Positions 7,619-13,257 of a stretch of 18,249 bases of DNA are shown piece by piece. Within the stretch, counting starts at the first letter, position 1. Each line of letters opens with the position of its first letter. The stretch covers positions 1 through 18,249 of the forward strand of contig DATLBA010000064.1 of the NCBI GenBank assembly GCA_035527275.1. The letters are read 5' to 3'. Source of the DNA: DATLBA01 sp035527275. GTDB taxonomy: Bacteria; Planctomycetota; Phycisphaerae; FEN-1346. A program made the position numbers and the translations under genes. A model generated the notes under the pieces. It was not told the origin of the DNA. It searched no databases and worked only from the letters and a program-made list of their open reading frames with translations.

Positions 7619-7846
7619 ATGTGGAAAGAGAGAATTGTTTTGGACCAGGAGGTGCTGGCGGGCAAGCCGATTGTCAAAGGGACCCGCCTTGCGGTGGAGT
7701 TTATCATCGACCTTCTGGCCCAAGGATGGAGCGAAGCGGACATTCTTCGGAACTACCCAGGCCTGACCCGGGAGGATATTCAGGCGTGCCTGGCCTATGC
7801 AAGCGAGGCCCTGCATATGCAAAAAGTTTTCCCGGCTCAGGCGTAA
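7619..7846 (+). CDS. DUF433 family protein, predicted antitoxin
   Basis: This is a 75-residue small protein. It carries the DUF433 pattern: a start like RIVLDQEVLAGKPIVKGTR, then a helix-turn-helix-like stretch with LLAQGWSEADILRNYPGLTREDIQACLAYA. DUF433 proteins are typically 70-80 residues, contain a winged or ribbon HTH fold, and are often encoded just before a PIN-like DUF5615 protein, as here (3-base gap). The likely role is to bind and neutralise the neighbouring nuclease-like protein and to repress the pair. A very strong ribosome site and a promoter in the upstream gene fit this. GC is lower than in the flanking core genes, consistent with a mobile accessory module. Confidence 0.88.
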   Translation: MWKERIVLDQEVLAGKPIVKGTRLAVEFIIDLLAQGWSEADILRNYPGLTREDIQACLAYASEALHMQKVFPAQA

Positions 7847-7849
7847 GCG

Positions 7850-8227
7850 ATGCGCATCCTGGCCGATGAGAACATTCCGCGCTGCGTGGTAGAAACACTC
7901 CGGAGAGAGAACCACGATGTGGCGTGGGTTCGCAGGGACGCGCCGGGCGCTACTGACCGCAAGGTTTTAGCCAGGGCCCGCGCCGGGAATCGCCTCCTTC
8001 TTACCTTTGACAAGGACTTTGGTGAGTTGGCATTTCGTGAGGGATTGCCAACCCCTTCCTGCGGAGTCATATTGCTTCGATTGGGAGACGCAACGCCTGC
8101 GCGTCTTGCAGAAAAGGTGACCGCGGTGCTCGGAAGCCGGGGCGACTGGGGCGGACACTTCTCGGTAATAGAGGAAGATCACGTCCGGATGACACCCCTG
8201 CCGGCGGCGGGCGAGCGTCATCCCTAA
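7850..8227 (+). CDS. DUF5615 family PIN-like protein, predicted toxin
   Basis: The 125-residue product opens with MRILADENIP, the hallmark of DUF5615/Mut7-C-like PIN proteins, and contains TFDKDFGEL (52-60). Acidic residues D6, E7, D36, D54 and D56 are placed as expected for a metal-dependent RNase site. PIN-fold toxins cut RNA; that activity here is inferred from family only. The ATG lies 3 bases after the DUF433 stop with no strong ribosome site of its own, so translation is probably coupled. The C-terminus from about 112 (RMTPLPAAGERHP) is short and not conserved in character. No truncation is visible, so the module may be intact. Confidence 0.86.
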   Translation: MRILADENIPRCVVETLRRENHDVAWVRRDAPGATDRKVLARARAGNRLLLTFDKDFGELAFREGLPTPSCGVILLRLGDATPARLAEKVTAVLGSRGDWGGHFSVIEEDHVRMTPLPAAGERHP

Positions 8228-8235
8228 CCGACGGG

Positions 8236-8251
8236 ATTGCAGCGCTGCAAT
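8236..8251. promoter_or_regulatory. Perfect 16-bp palindrome, operator-like
   Basis: ATTGCAGCGCTGCAAT is fully self-complementary. It lies 9 bases after the toxin stop and 12 bases before a candidate -35. A palindrome without a loop and without a T run is more like a dimeric repressor site than a terminator. The binder is unknown. Confidence 0.4.
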
Positions 8252-8263
8252 GCTTGATTCGGC

Positions 8264-8292
8264 TTGATGCCCGCCGCCTTTCATGTTAGCAT
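8264..8292 (+). promoter_or_regulatory. Candidate promoter downstream of the palindrome
   Basis: TTGATG (8264-8269), a 17-base spacer and TAGCAT (8287-8292) match consensus at four of six positions each. It would give a long leader of about 230 bases before the cassette. Confidence 0.35.
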
Positions 8293-8457
8293 ATCGGTAT
8301 AGCACGGTTGGCACGGGTCGGCCGTTGGGGGAATCCGGACTTGGTCGTGCGTTTGGACAAGGCGCTGGCACGTCCGCTTCTCCCGGGTCCATACGGGTCC
8401 GTACTGGGACAAACCCGGCTCGAAACTCGCCGGAGGCAAGAGCCAAAGAATTGAGGC

Positions 8458-8485
8458 TTGCTTTCCAAGACGATTGTGGTAAGAT
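8458..8485 (+). promoter_or_regulatory. Candidate proximal promoter of the hydrolase cassette
   Basis: TTGCTT (8458-8463), 16 bases and TAAGAT (8480-8485) form a modest pair. Transcription would begin near 8492, downstream of the TTG start at 8458, which favours the ATG at 8533 as the true start of the next gene. Confidence 0.3.
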
Positions 8486-8532
8486 GTTTGGTACTGGTGC
8501 TCACTCGGCGCGATATTGGGACAGGTAAGTTC

Positions 8533-9018
8533 ATGGCCCTTCCTGAATCAATTCTACTGTCGACACGGTTGGGGCGGGAGATACCAAATTTCCAGGACCT
8601 GGACCAGCCACCCGGCATCGCTGCAAGGCTGGTTGAAGGCCACCGCAGGAACCACCCAATGGCCACAATGCGGCGAGCGCCTACCGGACTATACAACTGC
8701 CACGGGCTCACATTCGCCTGCCGGAGAACCGGCATATACAACCCCGAAGACATAGAAAAGATTCTTAAGGACGACGGCTACCGACAAATCAAGCCGATGG
8801 AGGCCCAACCTGGGGATATTGTCGTTTACCGTGACGGGCGGGAGACCTCCCACACTGCCGCAGTAATTCAAGTTGAGCGCTCGAACACGCTCGTGGGAGG
8901 TCAAGCGATTTGGGTCCTAAGCAAGTGGGGCCAAGGGGCTGAATATATTCACGTGGTGAAGGATGACCCCTACAAAGACCACGATGTGACCTTTTGGACG
9001 GAGCGGCCGACCCTATGA
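8533..9018 (+). CDS. Predicted NlpC/P60-like (papain-fold) cysteine hydrolase, function unknown
   Basis: The ATG-start product is 161 residues. It has the order of features seen in NlpC/P60 or CHAP-type folds: NCHG (55-58) where the catalytic Cys would be C56, PGDIVVYRD (93-101) like the family's PGD-hydrophobic strand, and SHTAAVI (106-112) with H107 as the likely catalytic His. A third polar residue may come from VLSKWGQG (128-135). There is no signal peptide or transmembrane helix, so a secreted wall hydrolase role is not supported and an intracellular substrate is more likely. A TTG at 8458 would add 25 residues; I prefer 8533 because a possible promoter overlaps the longer start. The stop overlaps the next ATG by 4 bases. 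GC is lower than in core genes. The fold call is from motif order only. Confidence 0.6.
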   Translation: MALPESILLSTRLGREIPNFQDLDQPPGIAARLVEGHRRNHPMATMRRAPTGLYNCHGLTFACRRTGIYNPEDIEKILKDDGYRQIKPMEAQPGDIVVYRDGRETSHTAAVIQVERSNTLVGGQAIWVLSKWGQGAEYIHVVKDDPYKDHDVTFWTERPTL

Positions 9019-9509
9019 GCACAACACCCTTTTCAGTCCTTTGTTCGGATTCCCTGCTGCTTGAGGCATCCTTGGCTTCCGATGTCAGGAGTCTATGGCG
9101 CAGACTTGCGCGATCCGCTGAGGTGCGGCGAGTTTCGCGCGAGCTCGCATCGGATCCCGATAGGATTAGAGAGCTTTGTGCGTGGGCTGAGAACCTGCTA
9201 GGGCAACCCTACGACATTCGTTTCAGACATCCGGAGGACACAGCGATTTGCGCCACCTTGGTGATACTTGAGCAGAGCCCACTGTCTGCTATAAGGAACC
9301 TCTTCGCACGGATGCGCAGAGTTACGGAGAGCTCGCTTATCTGGGTGCGCAGGATGGCCGAGCATTGCGATGAGCGCTTCGCGGACAGCCATGCGTTGGA
9401 GTCGTATCAGCCTGCCCCGTCTATCCAGTTCTCCTGGCAGGCTAAGCCGCAGCACCCCTCGCGTCTCGCGGAACTCGATGTTACCTATGCCAAAAAAGCG
9501 GTCGCGTAA
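9015..9509 (+). CDS. Hypothetical protein, helical, translationally coupled to the hydrolase
   Basis: I do not recognise this 164-residue product. It starts at the ATG that overlaps the upstream stop (ATGA, 9015-9018); a start 21 bases earlier is open but would lengthen the overlap. The sequence is rich in Arg, Leu, Ala and Glu, with likely helices at about 22-63 and 88-120, and has four cysteines (10, 55, 79, 118) without a metal-binding spacing. No signal peptide, transmembrane segment or catalytic motif is seen. The end reads AKKAVA after a run of six A; a +1 shift there would instead give a strongly basic tail (KKRSRKKRRG). Tight coupling suggests that it acts with the hydrolase, possibly as partner or inhibitor, but that is inference. 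Confidence 0.7.
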   Translation: MSTTPFSVLCSDSLLLEASLASDVRSLWRRLARSAEVRRVSRELASDPDRIRELCAWAENLLGQPYDIRFRHPEDTAICATLVILEQSPLSAIRNLFARMRRVTESSLIWVRRMAEHCDERFADSHALESYQPAPSIQFSWQAKPQHPSRLAELDVTYAKKAVA

Positions 9510-9528
9510 GAAAAGAAGGGGCTAGCGC

Positions 9529-9975
9529 ATGCCAACCCACGTGTTCACGCTGGCTGCCTTGGGCCATGCGGTTGACGCCCAAACCAACACCATCAGCCTT
9601 TACTCGATTCTAGAGCAAATCGGCGGCCCAACTCTGCCCCTTACACTACCGAGTTTCGTGATTTTGACACTCTGGCAGAGAAACGAGGGCGAGGAAGGCG
9701 TGAAGTACGTCCAAAGGACAAGTCTTGTGGACCCAGACGGAGAGGAGACATTCCACCAGGACGCTGAATTCGAAATGCCTAAGCCACGGCACAGGATGTT
9801 CCTGGCAGTGGCGGGCGCGCCTTTTAAGAAATCCGGTGTCTACCAGATAAAGGTGCGGCTTCGTCAGTCAGACGAAAGGGACTGGCAAAGAGATGTCGCC
9901 TCGTACCCAATCGAGGTTCGCCTGGCAGAAGCACGTTCGGCGACACCATTGCTCAATAACCAAGAATCGCCGTAA
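9529..9975 (+). CDS. DUF6941-like protein
   Basis: The 148-residue product resembles DUF6941 family proteins: an early strand (HVFTLAALGHAV), the N-x-x-S-L-x-x-x-L-EQI turn (about 20-31), a hydrophobic strand FVILTLWQR (43-51), then DPDGEE and a late SGVYQIKVRL strand. It is predicted to be all-beta, soluble and without signal peptide. The biochemical role of the family is not established, to my knowledge. AAGGGG lies about 10 bases before the ATG and the gap to the previous gene is 19 bases, so it is the third gene of the cassette. It converges on uvrA, with a possible two-way terminator in between. The family assignment is from memory of its pattern and could be wrong. Confidence 0.72.
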   Translation: MPTHVFTLAALGHAVDAQTNTISLYSILEQIGGPTLPLTLPSFVILTLWQRNEGEEGVKYVQRTSLVDPDGEETFHQDAEFEMPKPRHRMFLAVAGAPFKKSGVYQIKVRLRQSDERDWQRDVASYPIEVRLAEARSATPLLNNQESP

Positions 9976-10077
9976 GCAAATCCCTGCGCCTATGACAGCC
10001 CCGTGCAATTTCCCTGGGGAGTTCCGGTGACACACACCTTATCTCCCTCGCCGTTTCGTATATTCGGGGACACCCCT

Positions 10078-10112
10078 AACCGCCCTCTTGCCAAGGGCGC
10101 TGCGGGGCGGTT
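10078..10112. terminator. Possible bidirectional terminator hairpin
   Basis: AACCGCCC (10078-10085) and GGGCGGTT (10105-10112) are perfect 8-base arms. The 19-base interior can fold further (GCCCT/AGGGC overlaps the arm). It lies about midway between the convergent DUF6941-like and uvrA genes. Only three T follow on the plus strand, so an intrinsic terminator is plausible but weak. Confidence 0.4.
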
Positions 10113-10164
10113 TCGCGCGGGTGTAAAGCGGCTCGCCACGTCGAGTCGCTCTCCAGTCGCTGCG

Positions 10165-10184
10165 GCGACCCGTGGCGACCCGTG
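10165..10184. repeat. Two tandem copies of GCGACCCGTG
   Basis: An exact 10-base unit is repeated once, immediately after the end of uvrA. It is outside coding sequence. Probably a small duplication with no evident role. Confidence 0.5.
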
Positions 10185-10202
10185 GAGGCCCGCCGACCGC
10201 GC

Positions 10203-13094
10203 TCATTTCAGACGCCGGGCGAGGTATCGGCCCGTGAAACTTTCCTCGGTTTGGACGATTTTTTCGGGCGGGCCGGCCGCGACGACCCGACCGCCGGCCT
10301 CCCCGCCTCCCGGACCCAGGTCGATGACCCAGTCGGCCGTCTTGATGACTTCGTAGTTGTGCTCGATGACGACGACGGTGTTGCCCATGTCCACGAGGCG
10401 GGCGAGGACGTCCAGGAGTCGCTGGATGTCGGCAAAGTGGAGGCCCGTGGTCGGCTCGTCGAGGACGTAGAGGGTTTGTCCCGTGGCGCGTTTTCCGAGT
10501 TCGGCCGCCAGTTTGACCCGCTGGGCCTCGCCGCCGGAAAGCGTCGTCGAGTTCTGCCCCAGCGCAATGTAGCCGAGGCCGACGGATTCGAGCATTGAAA
10601 GTTGCCGCACGATGCGCGGAAAGTTCTCAAAAAACCGGACCGCCTCGCTGACGCGCATTTCAAGGACGTCGGCGATCGTCTTGCCGCGATAGGCGATTTC
10701 GAGCGTTTCGCGGGCATACCGTGTGCCATGACATTCACTGCACGTGACGTAAACGTCGGGCAGGAAGTGCATCTCGACTTTTTTGACGCCCTGGCCGCGG
10801 CAGACCTCGCAGCGTCCGCCCTTGACGTTGAAACTGAACCGCCCGGGCCCGTAGCCGCGGACCTTTGCCTCGCGCGTCCGGGCGAAGAGGCGGCGAATCG
10901 CATCAAACACTTTGGTATAAGTGGCCGCGTTCGAGCGGGGGGTCCGCCCGATGGGGCTCTGGTCGATCTCGATGACCCGGTCGATCCGCTCGACGCCCGA
11001 CAGGCGGCGGTGCGCGCCGGGTTTCTCGCGGCTGCCGTAGAGTTTCCGCCGGAGCGCCGGCACAAGCGTCTGCGTGACCAGCGTGCTTTTGCCCGAGCCG
11101 CTGACGCCCGTGACGCACACGAGGCAGCCGACCGGGAAAGCGACGGCCAAACTCTTGAGGTTGTTCGCGCGGGCGCCGCTGATTCGGACCGCGCGGCGGA
11201 GGCTGGCGCGCCGCCGCTTACGCGGAACGGGTATCTCGCAGCGCCCCGCCAGGTATCGGCCCGTGAGCGACGCTCCGGCGGCGCAGATGTCCTGGACGGA
11301 ACCCTCTGCGACGATCCGACCGCCGCGCTCCCCCGCGCCGGGTCCCATGTCCAGAACGTGGTCGGCGGCGCGAATTGTGTCCTCGTCGTGCTCGACCACA
11401 AGGACCGTGTTCCCCAGGTCGCGCAGGGAACGGAGCGTTTCGAGCAATTGGCGGTTGTCGCGGGCGTGCAGGCCGACGGTCGGCTCGTCGAGGACGTAGC
11501 AGACGCCGACCAGGCCGCTGCCGACCTGGGTGGCCAGGCGGATTCGCTGGGCCTCGCCGCCGGAAAGCGAGTCGCTCGAACGGTCCAGCGTCAGGTAGTT
11601 CACGCCGACGTCGAGCATGAAGCGGAGGCGGTTGCGGATCTCGGCCAGAACCTGCCGGCCGATCTTGCGCTGCTCCCCTTTGAGCCGCAGGCCGGAGAAG
11701 AACTCTCCCGCCTCGGCGACGCTCATCGCGCAGACCTCGTGAATCGCCTTGCCGCCCACCTTGACCGCCCGCGCTTCGGGCCGCAGACGGGCCCCCTTGC
11801 AGGCGGAGCACCGCTGGCGGCTCGTGAATTGCTGGAGCCACCGTTTCACCGAAGGGCTGCGGCTCTTTTCGTGCAACTGTTTGAGGCTGGGGATGACGCC
11901 TTCCCATCGGCCGCGCGACTCGGCGCCGACTTTCTTCCCCTTTTTGCGCGGCGGCGTCCCGCCGTAGAGAAGCGCTTGGCGGGTGCGCTTCGGCCACTTT
12001 CGAAGCGGCGTGTCCGGGTCCACGCCGAAATCGCGGACGAATCGTCCCAGGGCCTCGGCGTGGAAGGCCCGGTATCGGCGTGGCCCCCTTCCCCACAGCG
12101 CAAGGCCGCCGCCCTCGAGCGACTTGTCAAGGTCCGGAAGCACCAGGTCCTCGTCAAATTCGAGAAGCGAGCCGAGGCCGTGGCACCGGGGGCAGGCGCC
12201 GTAGGGACTGTTGAAACTGAACAGGCGGGGGGAGAGTTCCTCGAAACTCAGGTTGCATCGGACGCAGGCGTAACGCTCGCTGTAAAGGACGTCCTTCCAG
12301 CCCGGCCCGTTCGGGGCGCCGCCCGGCAGTTCATGGCTCACAAGGACCAGGCCGTCGGTCATTCGCAGGGCGGTTTCGACGGAATCGGCCAGTCGAGACT
12401 GTGCGGCTTCCTTCGTAACGAGGCGGTCCACGACGACCTCGATGGTGTGGCGGCGGGTCTTAACGAGTTTGGGCGCGCCGCGAAGTTCATACATGCGGCC
12501 GTCGATGCGGATGCGAACAAATCCGTCGGCCGCGATGCTCCGAATGACCTCCTTGTGCTCACCCCGTTGCCCGCGTATGAGCGGCGCCAGGACCACGAGG
12601 CGCGTGCCGGCGGGCAACTGGAGGACGTGGTTGACGATTTCTTCGGGCCGCTGCTGGCGGATTCGGCGCCCGCACTTCGGACAGTAAGGCGTGCCCACGC
12701 GGGCGAACAGGAGGCGAAGGTAATCGTGAATCTCGGTCGCCGTGGCGACCGTCGAACGGGGGCTGAAGCCGCTGCGCCGCTGCTGAATCGCGATGGTCGG
12801 CGGCAGCCCTTCGATGGCATCGACGTCCGGCTTCTCCATCTGCTGGAGGAACTGCCGCGCATAGGCCGAGAGCGACTCGACGTATCGCCGCTGCCCCTCG
12901 GCGTAGAGGGTGTCGAAGGCCAGGCTCGATTTGCCGCTGCCCGAAAGGCCCGTCACGACGACGAGCCGGTCCCGAGGGATGCGCACGGTGATGTTCTTCA
13001 GGTTGTGCTGGCGGGCGCCCTGGACGAGGATAAACTCATTCCCGTCGCCGTGGGCCGCCGGGCCGGACTCGGGCTTCTTCGTTGACCGTGACAC
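10203..13094 (-). CDS. uvrA: Excinuclease ABC subunit A
   Basis: UvrA is the damage-recognition ATPase of nucleotide-excision repair; its dimer loads UvrB at lesions. The 963-residue product is full length for the family. Two ABC modules are visible: Walker A at 49-57 (GLSGSGKSS) and 662-670 (GVSGSGKST), signatures LSGGEAQRI (509-517) and LSGGEAQRV (851-859), and Walker B LDEP near 534 and 877. Zinc ligands are C277/C280/C301/C304 and C761/C764/C784/C787, with an extra pair at C138/C141 and another at C428/C431. The start is GTG at 13094; there is no better ATG nearby. A promoter-like pair lies upstream, and 163 bases separate it from yidC, so it is probably an independent unit. No sign of inactivation. 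Confidence 0.97.
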   Translation of the reverse strand: MSRSTKKPESGPAAHGDGNEFILVQGARQHNLKNITVRIPRDRLVVVTGLSGSGKSSLAFDTLYAEGQRRYVESLSAYARQFLQQMEKPDVDAIEGLPPTIAIQQRRSGFSPRSTVATATEIHDYLRLLFARVGTPYCPKCGRRIRQQRPEEIVNHVLQLPAGTRLVVLAPLIRGQRGEHKEVIRSIAADGFVRIRIDGRMYELRGAPKLVKTRRHTIEVVVDRLVTKEAAQSRLADSVETALRMTDGLVLVSHELPGGAPNGPGWKDVLYSERYACVRCNLSFEELSPRLFSFNSPYGACPRCHGLGSLLEFDEDLVLPDLDKSLEGGGLALWGRGPRRYRAFHAEALGRFVRDFGVDPDTPLRKWPKRTRQALLYGGTPPRKKGKKVGAESRGRWEGVIPSLKQLHEKSRSPSVKRWLQQFTSRQRCSACKGARLRPEARAVKVGGKAIHEVCAMSVAEAGEFFSGLRLKGEQRKIGRQVLAEIRNRLRFMLDVGVNYLTLDRSSDSLSGGEAQRIRLATQVGSGLVGVCYVLDEPTVGLHARDNRQLLETLRSLRDLGNTVLVVEHDEDTIRAADHVLDMGPGAGERGGRIVAEGSVQDICAAGASLTGRYLAGRCEIPVPRKRRRASLRRAVRISGARANNLKSLAVAFPVGCLVCVTGVSGSGKSTLVTQTLVPALRRKLYGSREKPGAHRRLSGVERIDRVIEIDQSPIGRTPRSNAATYTKVFDAIRRLFARTREAKVRGYGPGRFSFNVKGGRCEVCRGQGVKKVEMHFLPDVYVTCSECHGTRYARETLEIAYRGKTIADVLEMRVSEAVRFFENFPRIVRQLSMLESVGLGYIALGQNSTTLSGGEAQRVKLAAELGKRATGQTLYVLDEPTTGLHFADIQRLLDVLARLVDMGNTVVVIEHNYEVIKTADWVIDLGPGGGEAGGRVVAAGPPEKIVQTEESFTGRYLARRLK

Positions 13095-13145
13095 CCTTTA
13101 CGCGCCCTTTCCTGAGCCGCGCGCAACGCTCCATCAGAACCCCAT

Positions 13146-13175
13146 ATCTTACGGCGCAAAGGGGGCCCTCGGCAA
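13146..13175 (-). promoter_or_regulatory. Candidate promoter for uvrA
   Basis: On the minus strand TTGCCG (13175-13170) and TAAGAT (13151-13146) are separated by 18 bases. The match is modest. The leader would be about 45 bases. I saw no clear LexA-type box in this spacer by eye. Confidence 0.35.
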
Positions 13176-13257
13176 GCCCTGGTTTGAAGCGGCAGGGTAA
13201 CGTATTTCGTGTAAGTTGCGTGGAGCGGGGGCGGGCTGACGCGTGGGCGGCCGCCGG

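Larger units (their letters stand above)
8228..8532. other. Intergenic region between the toxin gene and the hydrolase cassette
   Basis: These 305 bases hold a perfect 16-bp palindrome (8236-8251) and two promoter-like pairs (8264-8292 and 8458-8485). The remaining 8293-8457 shows no convincing gene. An open frame from 8283 lacks a ribosome site and any recognisable composition. Confidence 0.5.

Noticed and set aside
5338..7915. Minus-strand open frames of 443 and 501 codons opposite the kinase, accA and thioredoxin-like genes
   Set aside because: They are shadows of three clearly identified plus-strand genes and cross gene boundaries without any sensible product.
8236..8251. The 16-bp palindrome as a terminator of the toxin operon
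   Set aside because: It has no loop bases and no following T run, so an intrinsic terminator is unlikely.
8283..8528. Possible 81-residue gene in the spacer before the hydrolase
   Set aside because: No ribosome binding site precedes the ATG, which lies between the promoter-like boxes, and the residue composition is that of translated non-coding DNA.
8458..8532. Extended N-terminus of the hydrolase from a TTG at 8458
   Set aside because: The extra 25 residues look unstructured and overlap a possible promoter; the ATG at 8533 gives a cleaner protein. Not fully excluded.
10165..10184. Tandem GCGACCCGTG as an attachment site or origin element
   Set aside because: Only two copies exist, with no integrase, no partner copy at the other end of the island and no AT-rich region.
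10602..13085. 827-codon open frame on the plus strand opposite uvrA
   Set aside because: It is the mirror of a clear UvrA coding region. Long antisense frames are common in GC-rich genes, and the product shows no recognisable domain.
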